From contig NC_133122.1 in the NCBI RefSeq assembly GCF_033568475.1, positions 154,125,361 to 154,189,360 of the forward strand: a DNA stretch of 64,000 nt, written 5' to 3'. Of this stretch, positions 22,169 to 34,457 are shown one piece after another. Source of the stretch: Henckelia pumila (lineage: Eukaryota; Streptophyta; Magnoliopsida; Lamiales; Gesneriaceae). Numbering within the stretch: the stretch's first letter is position 1; every line of letters starts with the position of its first letter. The notes beneath the pieces were generated by a model. The model did no database searches. It was not told the DNA's origin and saw only the letters and a program-made list of their open reading frames with translations. A program made the position numbers and the translations under genes.

Positions 22169-24435
22169 AGTACTGAATATGAATGTCAATTGACTCAGGT
22201 GGGAGGATTTTAATCGGAAATTCAGGTCATGAATTAAATGCACAGTAGATGCAAATGTGAAAGTGATAAAAGTTTATAAACTTGTTGGTTTCTACACCTG
22301 CTCCCACCCTCCGTGCCCACCATTAAGGTGATACTCAACTATTGGATGTACAATTCATCACATGAGTTTTTCTATGCTACCCACCTAATATAGTTTCATT
22401 GTTTGACTTGATTTGTTTATGATTATGTCCCCCGTTTATAATCATGGAAACATAAAAGCCAAAAATTAAAAAAATTATACTTAAAAAATAAAACGATGAA
22501 GAAATATTATTAAATACTAGCATAATCGCACACGCGTTGCGTGTGTATAAAATCATGCAATATATTTAATATTGTATGTTAAATATAAATATTATTTTTT
22601 AAATAATATTTCAATTTATTTTTTAACATTATAAAATAATATAAAAATAAATTTAAATTTTTTTATCAATTTATCTTATCTACAATGTTTAGTTGAGAAA
22701 AATATGGAAATATGAAATATAAAAAAAACAAATAAAAATAAAATTATAATATTTATATTACATAAGGGCAATTTCGGCAATTTAAAAGATGGTGCATAAG
22801 GGGGAGATTCTTTATATATAAGAAGAGAAAAATAATAAGAAAATGAAGTATGGAATTGAGTTTTGACTATTGTTAATGATTTATTACCAAACGAAAATTA
22901 TAAAAATGAAAAAACCAATAAAAGTTTTTGTTGGGAAATAAAAAAAACAAATCATCTCGAGGCTTAGACAGTGTTTGCAAAAATTTATAAAGAAAACTTC
23001 CTAATCATTTTTTTAATTAATTGTACAAATTCTTTTTAAAAAATACATAATCAATTTTTTAAAACATTTGTAAACAATTAGGCCCTAGACAAGAGGGCTC
23101 ATTTAGGCCCATCTCGAAATCGAAGAAAACAAAGGCCGACAACTTGAGTTTTGTTTAGTTGGTACTCATCGCTCATCTATTTATCTCAAATTAATTTTAT
23201 TTTACAAATATCAATTTTTTAAAAAGCGCAAAATTCGTTCAAGTATACGTGGAGGTCAAGCTTTAAGATTTTTAAACTTAATTCAACTTAAGTTTAAAAG
23301 GAGTTTTCAATTTTTACTATAATTTAATTATTTTAAGCAAAATATTAAACAAAATGATATATATAATTACCAAAAATATATTTTTAATAGATATTTCAAG
23401 TTCTATATAATATATATTTATAAAATATTTTTTATTAAAAAATAAATGAAATATTCAGTTAAAAAAATAATTTTTAAATCGAGTTTAAGTGTATTAAAAT
23501 TTAAGTGAGATTAAACATCATTTAAACAAGTATTTTAGAACATAATTGACATATACATATTATAATTTAAAATTATTATGAAGTTTAGTTTGATGTACGT
23601 ACCTAATTTTTTTTTTAATAAATATCATAAAACGAGAAATAATTATTTTTTTGTTCATGAAGTAATTGTTTATAAAATTAAACACTCCTAAACACTCCAT
23701 CTAAATAAAAAAAAATTATAAAAACTTATCGTAATAAACATCTACAACCACTATATCGTAATAAATTATTTTTAAATCTTTATCTATATTATTAGAATTT
23801 TAAATTGACATAATATCTCCTAGAATTAAAAATTTATTTTTAAAAATTTTAATTATAGTATTATTTTTAGACATTTCACACGATATTATCTAAAACAAAA
23901 TTTATGGTTTTTAATTAAATATTATAAAAATTAAATTAACTACAATCCAAGGAATACAAGCTCGAATTCTACTAAAATCCGAACAATTATTCTTCGGTTT
24001 CAAAAAAAATTATTTTTTTTACTTTCTTGGGTGAATAGGTTTTAATTTGACCTGAAAAATGAATTAAAAAAAATTGAGGCAGTGTCTATATTAGTAGGAT
24101 TTCACTTACCCGAAAACAAGTCCCTCACATTTCAAGTTTCTAGAACTATGCATTTATGATGGGTGATGACATATTTTTAATTAATTAATAATGCTAAAGT
24201 TAGTTGTTGAAATTATAATAATAAGAAAATGGGCGTGTACATTAGAAAATTTTGAGCCCATACCTTGGGAGGTTCATGATCCATTTGAGAAAATCTATAA
24301 ATATAATATTTATATCTATTTTTAAGTTACATATATACGCAAATTATCTCAATTTATGCTCTTTGTGAATACATATTTTGAGGTGATTGTTGACTTAAAC
24401 ATCGGAGGGTTTTCGACAGGCATCCTCCGACGCCT
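22169..24435. other. AT-rich intergenic region
   Basis: No gene that I can support. The sequence is very AT-rich with many A and T runs. Apart from a possible Helitron end at 22517 there is no clear structure. The last part (about 24100-24435) shows no recognisable coding sequence before the copia B LTR begins. Confidence 0.6.
22517..22828 (-). mobile_element. Possible short non-autonomous Helitron (3' terminus seen)
   Basis: Read on the minus strand, a GC-rich hairpin CACACGCAACGCGTGTG is followed 8 bases later by CTAG and a T (22520-22516). This is the pattern of a Helitron 3' end (hairpin, then CTRR, inserted before T). The 5' end should be TC after an A. Candidates are near 22807 (TCTCCCCC on the minus strand) and near 22827, but neither is certain. 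No protein is encoded. The assignment rests on one terminus only. Confidence 0.45.
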
Positions 24436-24781
24436 TGTTGGATCGTTTTGGTGCGTGTAGAGAGGAGGGAGGGAGATGTGGAATACAGCACTTGTAATTT
24501 TTTTTTTTGAATACCGGCTTTAGTTGAGATGTCAACTGAACTTTTTGTTCTTCTTTGGCTGTCAATGTCAATCAACCAACAAAATTGATATATTGAACAC
24601 AAAATGAATAACTCGACTGAAATGGAAGTAACATAGAATATGTTTCTTGATGTTTGAAGATAAAAAATTTATATGTCACCCCGTCTGGGGACCTTATGCA
24701 TTTAGTAATGACAAGTTGGCGTGGAAGAGTTCAACAACCAGCACTACCCTTGGCTTGGAGACAAAATAACGAGTACAGATA

Positions 24782-25720
24782 AAGCGGTCAGACGGGCCGC
24801 CCCGCCATGACCTACGGCCAATTTGGGTTGGCTTGTTTAGGTCTGCCTCCAAACGGACCATAAAAACCCCAACCCAACCTGCCATGCCCCGTCCCGCTGC
24901 GGGTTGCGGGCTAGGCGGGCCAACCAACCAAAATTTTAAAAAAATAAAAATATAAAAAAAATTCAAAAAATAAAATTAGTATTTGAGATTGAAAAAAATA
25001 TATCAATAATGTTAAACAATAACAAAAAAAAATGTCACAATCAAACAAATCATATTAAATTTTGATGTTAACTATTATATTTTGGATAAAAAAATAGCAT
25101 TTATAAATAATATGAATAATATAAATAGATATTTAACCATAAAAAATAATAACGTGAGATATTAAAAATAATATACGAGTTTTAAAATTTTAAAATCACA
25201 TTATTTAAAAATAAGTATTTTTATGCTCATAATTCAAAAAATATAAAAAAATTGTTTTTTTAAAAAAAATTGGCGGATCGGCCCACCCCGCCTCAACCCG
25301 CGGCCCGTTTGGGTTGGCCTGTTTAGGCCCGCCTCCAAACGGGTCAGTAAAACCCCAACCCAACTCGCCAATTTTTCATGGCGGGATGGGTTGGTCCGAC
25401 GGGTTCGACCCGTTTTGACCAGGGCCGAATAGCGGGGGTAGCAAGCCCGAGCTGTAGCCCAGGCTTGCCTTTGTCCCATATTGGATATATACTTTATTTT
25501 TTAAAAAAAATTCTTTATATCTTCAGCCCAAATTGATTAAGCCCAGCTCATTTTTATGTATTACTTTTGATATATTCTATGAATTTTATTGATACATTAA
25601 TTTTTCAAAAATCTTAACCACCACTTTCTATGAATTTTATTGATACATTGATTTTTTTCAAAAATCTTAGCCATCCCTTCATTTATTTCTGGCTCCGCCC
25701 CTGATTTTGACGGCTCTAGA
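24782..25720. mobile_element. Non-autonomous hAT-like element nested in the copia B LTR
   Basis: An 8-bp duplication TACAGATA flanks it (24774-24781 and 25721-25728). Imperfect terminal inverted repeats: AAGCGGTCAGACGGGCCG on the left, and TCTAGAGCCGTCA plus ACGGGTCG when the right end is reversed. Just inside both ends is a GC-rich stretch (GGTTGGC, TGTTTAGG, GCCTCCAAACG) at 24794-24930 and 25273-25400, with AT-rich filler between. No transposase. An 8-bp TSD is typical of hAT elements. A decayed relative lies at 61390-61720. Confidence 0.8.
25420..25703. mobile_element. hAT MITE nested inside the hAT-like element
   Basis: The 284-bp unit begins CAGGGCCGAAT and ends GGCTCCGCCCCTG (reverse CAGGGGCGGAGCC), matching hAT ends. 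It is flanked by GTTTTGAC (25412-25419) and ATTTTGAC (25704-25711), a 7/8 match. It interrupts the right terminal repeat of the enclosing element, so it is the youngest of three nested insertions here. Confidence 0.8.
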
Positions 25721-26490
25721 TACAGATAGAAGAGTTAGAGGTACAAAACACGCGAGTCAGTTCTCAGAGCAAGAATTTATGTAGTACGATCAATCAATCC
25801 TATCACTGATTGCGTGGTCATTGATTTCAAATTGATTTTTTTTGTTAATCGAGATTGACTTGGTGTTTCTCTACGCCCCTCCGTAGAGTACAAGATCAAA
25901 AGCTTTGCATAAACATTGAAAGAAGGACCAACGATGACCCTATCCTAAAGGAGAAGGAGGAGTATGAGCTAGCTTGAATTGAGAATATTCACTAAAATAT
26001 TTGAGTATTACAACAGATTTGCAAGACCCCGATTCAGTTAAGGACTTAACACCGTCTTTGACTGAAATTCCTGGCACACAAATTAATTCAATACACAGTG
26101 AAACTTGAAAGAATGTGCTTTTTCAGTTTTTGTAGACTTGTGATTTTGAATGCTCAACTGAATACTTGAATTCACAAGTAGCTTTGAATGCTTGAGAGTT
26201 GGAGAGACTTCTTTAATCGATCATCAAGTCTATTTATAGGTATTGATCTGCAACGGTCATAAATTCTTACAAAAATATCCCAAGCTGACATGCTGAGCAT
26301 ACTTTGTCCTTGGTAAATTCTAATTTTGGCAGACCAATGAGCAAGATATGCTTGATCAGACTGACAATAGCTTTGAAGTATAAATGGTCCAGTCGCTTGT
26401 TTCATAACCAGTTTTTTGTTGATTTGCAGCTAAAAAACATAGTGGCTCGACTGGTTGATCTATCCAACTGACTTCGTAGTTATTTCCACA

Positions 26491-28640
26491 CTTGTTTCCT
26501 GTTAAGAAAAGATACAGTGGAAGATTTGACAAGACAACTGTGTTTCAAGAACTCGACTGAGTAACCTATGTCACACAGTTGACTTATGCTTATTAGATTA
26601 TATTTAAGTTTTTCAACCAGCAATGCATCTTCAATGACAATGTTACCGTGTATAATCTCACTCTTACCCATGGTTCTACCTGTGGAATTATCACCAAAAG
26701 TGAACTTAGGTCCTGTAAATAAATTTTGTTGAGTGAGTACTCCAATCATGTGTCTGGAGCAGCCACTGTCTAGGTACCATATAGATTATTTCAGTTCTCC
26801 AGCTCTTCCTCGTACCTGCTAGCACAGAGTTGAATAACATGATCCCCGCATCTATTTGGTTCCATAAGAGATTAAAACTTTGGGTATCCACAATTGTATC
26901 TCCCTGACTAAATTACCTTTGTGTGAATCCTATAATGTGTGTGCTTGTGCTTGTGCAGATGCAATTGGATGATGTGTTTTGTGTGTGCTAGAAACTGTGT
27001 GTTGTTTGAACTTCCCAAGTTCTTTCAGTTGCCTGTATATTTTCTGAACTGGTCTAGAGTTGTGGTATTGTCTATGTTGACCATATATTGAGCGATGCCT
27101 AGCTTAAATATTCTATTGATGCTTCCAGTCATGCTTAGCAATCGAGCTCTGGCACATAGCCAATCCTACATCTCCTTCCAGGAGCTTGAGCTTCAACATT
27201 CTTCTAATTATTTGGGGCAGGGCCATCATGCTCATGTCCCATAGTGGATTTCACAAAGTGACTGTATTTCCCTTCGCACATTTTCAGTTTTGGATGAGTA
27301 CTAGTTTCAGTTGTGCACTCATTGTTGCTAAAACCCATACAAGTCTTATCTTCCATAGGTCTTTGCAACTCATGCATCTTAATAAGGGTCATTGATGACT
27401 TGTTCTAGATTTTTACAAGATCATTTAGTTTTTTTTATTTTCAAGAGTCAATGTCTGGTAATCAATATGTATCTTTTCATTTTCAATTTTAAGCTTGGCA
27501 ATCTCGGCCTTTAGACTGATCTTCTTGATTGACTCAGATAAGTCACTATCAATCTCGGTCCACTTGGCCTTGCTCTCTTCAGCAACTAGAGCCTCATGTT
27601 TCTTTTTGTATGACTTCTTCTCATCTATGGATCTCTTTACTCTCCCAGTTGGCTTCTTTCTCTTGTCGACTGATTTCTTGTCATATTTCTTTGGCTTGGG
27701 TAGTCAGTGATGAAGTTTCCAGACTTGCCACAGTTGTAGCAGGCATTAGATTCTTCAACTGAATCTTTATTTTGGTAAGAATTCCTGGAGTAGCTGCTGT
27801 TGTTGAAGTTTTCTTGGCTTTTCCTAAAAAATTTCCCAAACTTCTTTACAAACAATGACATAGCATCATTGCTTATCTGTTCTACGGTCTTCTCGACTGG
27901 ACAAGGTGAGTCCAGATTCACAGCAGCTAAAGCTTTGGTGACTGGGGTGGTCGACTAATCACCCTCTAGGCTTTGTAGTTCAAACTCATAAGCTTCTAAA
28001 TCAGGAAAAAAATCATGTAGTTCCAGATTGTTTAGATCTTTTGTTTTCCTCATTACCATGGTCTTCACATCCCACTCTTTGGATAGTCTTCTCATTACCT
28101 TCAGAATAATTTCTCTGTTTGGATATACTTTTCCAAGATATGCTAGCTCAATGAATATGTTTTTTACCCTTTCATCGAACTCAGTCATGGTTTCTCTAGT
28201 CTTCATCTTGATATGTCGAATTTTTGGGTTGTAACAAATAGTTATTTTCTATTGTCTGCTCCTTGCCTTCACAAATTTAGATCAACTTTTCTCAAATTTC
28301 TTTAGCAGTCTTACACATCTTGATCTTGCTAAATGTATTCTTATCAAGGGTCTTGTACAGAATACCCTTAGCCACGTTGTCCAAGTTTTCCTTATTTTTT
28401 TCTTTAGTCGTTCATTTGAATCTTGGTTTCTCTATCATTTACAGAGAACCACTGCTGATGACTATAGTTTTGTTGACTTTTGTGATGGAAATGGGTCCAT
28501 CAGTAATGACATAACACATGTCATCATTCTGCGCTGCTATATGAGCTTGCATAGGAATCTTCTAGTCATCAAATATTCTTTGGAGAACATGTGAATCTTA
28601 CTGAATGAAGTCAACTTTGAAATGTGTGTTCAAAGCAAGA
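26491..28640 (-). pseudogene. Copia B gag and protease region, heavily decayed
   Basis: Minus-strand fragments: a UBN2-type gag core at 28206-27955 (MTEFDERVKNIFIELAYLGK and WDVKTMVMRKTKDL), then a zinc knuckle region at 27921-27637. The knuckle reads CYNCGKSGNFITDYP, with the His and last Cys replaced, so it is non-functional. The protease region follows at about 26890-26480 (KFTFGDNSTGRTMGK and YNLISISQLCDIGYSVEF). Frames change several times. Pol stops after the protease region: integrase to RNase H are absent and the left LTR follows at once. This copy is dead and internally deleted. Confidence 0.85.
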
Positions 28641-28649
28641 AAATTCCTC

Positions 28650-28661
28650 GCTCTGATACCA
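28650..28661 (-). other. Primer binding site of copia B
   Basis: The minus strand reads TGGTATCAGAGC, an exact initiator-Met tRNA complement, two bases from the LTR start TGTTGG at 28664. This confirms minus orientation. Confidence 0.9.
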
Positions 28662-28792
28662 CTTGTTGGATCATTTTAGTGCGTATAGAGAAGGGGTGAA
28701 TACACAACTTGAAATTTTCTTCTTGAATGACTGATTTAGTTGAGATGTCAACTGAACTCTATGCTCTTTCTTGGTCGTCAACAGGGACGGAG

Positions 28793-30187
28793 CCACCTTG
28801 TCTCTTTGGGGGGGCCCTGCCCAACCCTCCCCCCCAACCAATTTTTTTTTTTATAGTATATATTGGCTATTTAATTTATCTTGGGTCGTGCCCCCTCTCT
28901 CAAAGTACAAATATTGTTTTTTAGTATTTAATATATTTTTTAGTTGGTTTTTTAAATAAAATAAGGTAATTACATTTTAACTGGGCAATGGCTATCCTCT
29001 CGTCGTCCTGATTCTTCTTGTCTTCTTTATTTTTCTCTCTTCGACTCTTCTGAGAAAGTTTTATTTCTGAGTGGTCGAACAACACACGATACGGCAACAC
29101 CTAATTAAGGTAATTTCATAAATGCTTTCAGCTTTTCTTTTGTGTATTTTATCTCTTCATATTGTGTAATTTAAGTCTTTTTTTCCCCCAAAAAATTAGG
29201 TTTTGATTTCTTGAGAGCTTATATTTGAATTCTTCTCTTTATACTTTTTTCTTGTTTTAAATCTTTGTTTTATTTAAATATGGGACTGATTGAATGAACA
29301 TTTGATATCATATTAAAAATACTAAAATTTCTTGTAAAAAATGAAATTAACATTGTTAATTTTTGTACGTGTCTTTGGACATTTCTAATTTGTTTTGTCT
29401 AGCTTTTCAACTTAAGTCTCAAGATATTTTGAATGCAATGCATCTCGTTTCATCTACTAAGTTGCTCATTCAGAAATTGAGAGATGATGGATGAGATGAA
29501 TTGGTTGCAAATGTGAAATCTTTCTGTCAAGCAGCCAATATACCAATGCCAGATTTTAATGCTTAATATATTTCAAGAAGAGGAAGAGCTTGCCATCAAC
29601 AAGAAGAAATTATAGTAGAGTATCATTACAAAGTTGACATTTTTAATGCAGTGATAAACTCTCAATTACAAGAATTGAATTGCAAATTCAATGACAACAC
29701 AGTGGAGTTGATTATTCTCAGCTCGACATTAGATACTAGGGAGATGCACCGTTCATTCATGATTGATGATATTTGCATATTGTTACAAAATTTTTATCCA
29801 AAATACTTTGCAGAACATGAGATGCTACAACTAAGTATCCAATTTGAGCATTTTGATCATATGCCACAACTTCCTGATTTCAGAGCATTGAAAACTATTT
29901 ATGATTTATGTCAATGGTAGGTGAAAACTAGAAAGTCAGAAATCTACCCACTTGTGTTTAGAGTCGTAACACTTATTCTCACGCTTCCAGTTTTTATGGC
30001 TACCACAGAATGATCTTTTTCTGCTATGAATATAGTCAAGACTACACTTCGTAATAAGATGGAAGATGAATTTCTTAATGAATGTTTGCTAGTATATAGT
30101 GAGAAGAAAATTGCTAAAAAGTTCAGTATAGATCACTTGTTGATGATTTTTGTGATATGCCCTTACGTGGTCCTGGCTTCGACCCTG
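28793..30187 (+). mobile_element. hAT transposon, defective, inserted in the copia B LTR
   Basis: The 1395-bp element begins CAGGGACGGAGCCACC and ends GGCTTCGACCCTG; reversed, the end is CAGGGTCGAAGCC, a matching terminal inverted repeat. Target duplication: GTCGTCAA (28785-28792) and GCCGTCAA (30188-30195), 7/8. It carries a decayed C-terminal transposase region on the + strand. Its ends resemble those of the MITE at 25420-25703, so both probably belong to one hAT family. Confidence 0.88.
29405..30165 (+). pseudogene. hAT transposase C-terminal fragment (zf-MYM/TTF type), broken
   Basis: The + strand reads SQDILNAMHLVSSTKLLIQK, then a middle part (NSQLQELNCKFNDNTVELI). It ends with the hAT dimerisation region (FSAMNIVKTTLRNKMEDEFL and LLVYSEKKIAKKFSID). 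This order is characteristic of plant hAT proteins annotated as zinc-finger MYM-type or TTF-type. In-frame stops lie near 29491, 29565, 29918 and 30012, and the N-terminal DNA-binding and catalytic part is missing. It cannot transpose; only the relic is left between the terminal repeats. Confidence 0.88.
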
Positions 30188-30360
30188 GCCGTCAATGTCA
30201 ATCAACCAACAAGATTGTACGTGCAGAATGAGATCAACTGACAAATTAAATACAAATTAATAACTCGACTGAAATGGAAGTAACACATAATATGTTTCTG
30301 AATGTTCAAATATTAAAGACTCCTACGTCACCCCTTCTTCATTTTAGGAAGGATTCACTA

Positions 30361-31287
30361 AGGGACTATTCCATCGAGGACCCACAAAGACTTGGGTACC
30401 ATAGTATAGTTTGATTTTGTGCTTGCAGGTGACAGGAACTGAAAAAATCAAGAAGCAGTTTGGCACGAGTATATTGATCAACTGAAGAGCCATACTGATA
30501 TTTTACTCTGGTTAAAGTCAGCCACATCTCAACACGTGGAAACTTTTAATTTTTTTTTGAAAAAACCCCAAATTTCTTTACCTTTTTACCGGCAACTCAC
30601 ACAACTTCAACCAAGGTTAATTTTAAAACTAAATATAGGTTTCTCTTCAACTCTTCACCGCATCTCCATTTCTCTTGAACTCTCTGCAGCAATCCGCCAC
30701 CACAACGGCCACACCATAGTTAGTCACCACAAAGGCCCCGCCACCGTTAGGCTTACTTTTTTGGGCTTTCAGTTTGAAATATTTGCAGCTCAACTCTACA
30801 GCAAAAAGTACGGTTTCGAACCTATTGTCATAATCAAATAATCTATTTGGTTAATGTTGATTTTGGTTTAAAATTTGGTTCCAGTTTATACTTTTTATAT
30901 GTTGTATTTGTACTTCAATTCGCTTTTTAAAGGGCTCAAACACGCTTACTTTGTTGGGCTCTGGAATCAGAATCTTCGCACTCTAGCTCTAAATTATGTT
31001 CAATTTTTTCGATTGATAAAGCTGTTTTATGAGTTTATTTTTTATTATTAATTGTCATATATTTCTCATTTTCATCCGAATAAAAGTAGTAGCAGTGTGG
31101 CTTCTTCATTTGGTGGTTGTTAATTCTCCTCAATTTATCGTACTTGTTTGACTGAATGTTGTGCTGCTTTGCTTGCCATTTCGTTTCTCACTGACTAATC
31201 TTGTTTTCATTCCCATGACCATGATCGTTAGTCAACAATCATGACTTGATTTGCATAAATAATATTGGGAGTACTCTATGCCTCTAG
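30361..31287. other. Intergenic region between copia B and a solo LTR
   Basis: No gene that I can support. A 101-codon frame at 30536-30841 starts in a poly-T/poly-A tract and resembles nothing I know. The last five bases TCTAG (31283-31287) are the left target copy of the following LTR. Confidence 0.5.
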
Positions 31288-33814
31288 TGTAAGGCCCCAA
31301 AATTGTCGTTAATCGTATCCGTTAAAAATAAATATCAAAATTTAAAATCATGAAATTATATATATATATATATATATATTTGATATGAGTGTATGGAATC
31401 ATAAACGTAGCTTGTGCAATATAAATATAGTATAATAACTTTAATCTATAGATTAAATAATAGGATAAGAATAAAAATAAATACTAATATAATAATATAT
31501 TTGTCTTTGCCAACAACCTTAGCAATAATTATGACTTGTGAAAATCCAAGTGAATCACGGAATATAAATAGAGTAGATTCTAAGCTTGGGAGTCATCTTC
31601 AAAAATCATATGAGCTTCAAGTAGAAGTATTCTTTAATCCATGACAGATTATGGTAGTGTTTGAGAGAGATTCTAAGAAGCACTTCTCAACTTTTTCTTC
31701 ACAAAATTTCACAAAAAATCAAAATTTTGTGAAGAAAAAGCTGAGAAATGCTACCTAAAAGCTCTTTCAAACACTAACTATATTTTCTTGCTAAAAAATT
31801 GGTGCTTCCGTTCTCTTCGTTACATAATAATAATAATAACACTAAAACATAAATACGATGGGAAGACTTCTTCTAGTTTTGCTCCAATAAGAACTCAAAC
31901 TAATATAGATGGGTTCGATGAAACATGGAAAGCTTTGCTTTTCTCTATTTCTATAATTCTGTCTTCCCAATCTTTAATATATGATGACCGAAGGTAGAAA
32001 ATGTGGACTCATTTTGATTTCTACATCCATGCAAGGCCGACACTTTGTGCATTTGCTGAGCAGACCAATCAATGTTTTTTTTTTCACTTAACTTACCACC
32101 TTCAATATTATTTATTATCTCAAGAAATTGCTATTACATTTGTTCATGGTTGATTTTGGAGCTAAAAAAATTATTTTATGATTTGACATCTGAATATCCC
32201 TTCAATTCTTCATTAGATAAATTTAGTTACACATATTATTGGGTTAGTAACTTATGACTTCCCTTAAAAATTTTGATGATTATTTAGAGTTTTCAATTCC
32301 TATTTCACAAAACCTTAAAATATAAAGTTTCATATAAAAATAAGTTAGATTAGTATGATCCGTCTATAAATATTTCATATATGGACACTAATAGGTGATT
32401 GCTTGGTTACATAATATAATATGCTTAACATTCATAAAATTGATACCTAGGAATAACAAGGTAACAACTCCTTGAATTTTGAATAAGAAAGTAAATTGTA
32501 GAAACCGAAACTAATTGACCAAATTAGAGTTTAATTCATAATGATTCTAGTAAATGAATAATTGATAAATATTTTTGTTGTCTCACAGCTTGCATTCTTG
32601 AAAATTAAAAGTTAACTTTATCTTCATAAAACTAAGGTATCTTACTACCGAGTAAAAGACAACAGGTACTCGTAAAGTTTGATATTTGTTTAACTTGATT
32701 TATGTGACATTTATTTGCTTACGTGGATTAAATATGACATTTCATAAACATTGATGTATGGAAATAAAAATATATTTTTCACACACATATTTTCCATATA
32801 TATGTAGCATCGATGCATGGCAAGGCATTGCATTACATTATAAGCCTCAACCCTATTGATGATCGTATTTGTGTGTATGATCGAGGTGATTTTCGAGATG
32901 ATACGAAGTTGCGAATATCCTGAGAGATGTCGTAGGCCGATAAGGCGCAGTATGTCCATAGTCCTTGGCGAGCTGACCGACACACGGTAGTAGACTGGCG
33001 GAGGAGTGGTAGCTACGACAGTGTAGTCGAGTCTTGTCTGTTGCTCAAGATTTTATTATACTGCATTTACTGATTGTGCAGTTCCTGATATTTCGATTTC
33101 CTTGCATGTGGATATTCCCTGATCATGCATTGCATCCATATATCATCCATACAGTGCATGTTGTTTTTATTTTGGTTTTATCATACTGGGTTATTACCCA
33201 CCCCTCGGGGCGGTTATCATTTTGTGTGTGGATGATAATCAGGAAAAGATGGCATTCATAGTCCTATTAGGGGCCGACTGATCTTAAGAAAGCTCCTATA
33301 TTGTGATGATCATCGATGGAGTATTCACATTGGTAGAGGATATTTTCTATGCTTGTCCTGGTATACTTGTAGAGTTGGGGGTAGAGCCCTCGATATCCTC
33401 CATCCCAGTCAAAGTCACCTGGGCTGCATATGTTCCCATCAGCCCTATATAAGTGGATTTATATAAATAAATAATAAAATAATAATATTATCTTGTCGAC
33501 ATATTTTGATGATGGAGTCGACTATTTTGTTATGGATAGGCTCGAAGTATTTTGTTATGTAATATTTATTCATGCATTAGAAAAAAAAAAGCTGATATGT
33601 GATGAAGTATATATTTATATATATGAACTGATTATGATTATCAATAAACAATACGTAATGTGGAATCTCGACTATTACAAATCATTCAATTATTATAAAT
33701 AACATCATGTATTCAAAATTTCGGGCTCACGTCGTCGTTCATTAAATAAAAATAATCACATGACCCGCGGCGGAACTAAAATGATAATTAATTGTGATAG
33801 TCGAGGGCCCTACA
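31288..33814. mobile_element. Solo LTR of a second gypsy-type family
   Basis: Starts TGTAAGGCCCC and ends GAGGGCCCTACA (ends are mutually inverted). It is flanked by perfect TCTAG duplications at 31283-31287 and 33815-33819. Length 2527 bp, with no gag or pol. A MITE sits inside at 31653-31778 and a (TA)n tract lies near 31361-31380. The stretch GGTTATTACCCACCCCTCGGGG near 33190 is similar in style to a block in other gypsy LTRs. Confidence 0.88.
31653..31778. mobile_element. 126-bp near-palindromic MITE, copy 1
   Basis: Left arm GGTAGTGTTTGAG...GAAGCACTTCTCAAC and right arm reading the complement (GTTAGTGTTTGAAAGAG on the reverse strand) make one long hairpin. It is flanked by TAT on both sides (31650-31652, 31779-31781), a 3-bp duplication as in Tourist/Harbinger-type MITEs. 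A second copy of exactly the same length is at 50126-50251. Confidence 0.85.
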
Positions 33815-34457
33815 TCTAGATTTTTTCGTTGTATTTAAAGTAAACGACCGAGTTAATCTGATTTATAGCCATCTATTTTCTTTAAAAAAATCTTTTAAGA
33901 AACAAAAAAGATGATAATGATGCCCTATCATCTCTGCCTGATGTTTTTTAAGGTATAATATTCAAGTGCATGCATTCCTTGATTGTTTATATTCTTGTAG
34001 TTGTATCTAGGTAAAACCCCAACTAGAAGAAAAGAAAACCTTTTGATTGCCTCAGTTCAACCTGATTCACATTATCTTTGGATTGTTATCCTTTATATCA
34101 AATCTTTGTTTATGTATAGTCTAAATTTTAGGTTACATGTACCAAAATTTTGTACGATATTGTGTCAGATTTGTGTGCAATACATAAGATAAAATATATT
34201 TGATGGTTTTTATTGGAGGATTACTAAATCATAATTGACTAGTACCATATATGTTTTTAATTGTTGACTTGTATAATTTTTTTCGAGTTTAGCAAATTGC
34301 AAGAGAATACCATTGGAGCACACTAAAGCAAACATACTCTCTATATATTTTAATTTAATCAAATGGCGAGTCATTCAATTTAAGTTACTTTTTGTTATAT
34401 TGTTTGTTTTACTTATACAATAATGAAATTTTAATTTTTCATGTTACATAAGGGAAA
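33815..34457. other. Intergenic region before the viroplasmin-like relic
   Basis: AT-rich, no recognised gene. A 63-codon frame at 34001-34192 resembles nothing I know. Some of it could be upstream exon or intron sequence of the relic at 34458, but I cannot support that. Confidence 0.45.

Larger units (their letters stand above)
24436..26490 (-). repeat. 3' LTR of copia B, interrupted
   Basis: LTR sequence lies at 24436-24781 and 25729-26490, with a nested element between. It ends TATTTCCACA at 26490, followed by CTTGTTTCCTG, which is a purine-rich tract on the minus strand. CTATTTATAGG near 26230 is a TATA box when read on the minus strand. The two copia B LTRs agree over the first 250 bp, then diverge or are deleted. 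Confidence 0.75.
24436..30360 (-). mobile_element. Ty1/copia remnant (copia B) with hAT insertions in both LTRs
   Basis: Minus-strand element: left (3') LTR about 24436-26490, decayed gag/protease 26491-28640, PBS at 28650-28661, right (5') LTR from 28664. The integrase, RT and RNase H parts are missing. Both LTR starts share TGTTGGATC and about 250 bp of similar sequence (for example AATAACTCGACTGAAATGG). The left LTR is interrupted by the hAT-like element at 24782-25720 and the right one by the hAT at 28793-30187. The outer end of the right LTR is lost around 30360, so no TSD can be read. Confidence 0.85.
28664..30360 (-). repeat. 5' LTR of copia B, split by an hAT element and truncated
   Basis: LTR sequence lies at 28664-28792 and resumes at 30196 (AATGTCAATCAACCAACAAGATTG), matching the left LTR around 24560-24680. 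After CACCCCTTCTTC near 30340 it no longer matches the left copy, so the outer boundary is uncertain. Confidence 0.75.

Noticed and set aside
24694-25479. Minus-strand ORFs of 90 and 81 codons rich in Arg/Gly/Pro
   Set aside because: They are translations of the GC-rich terminal blocks of the non-autonomous hAT-like element, which appear in two orientations, and are not genes.
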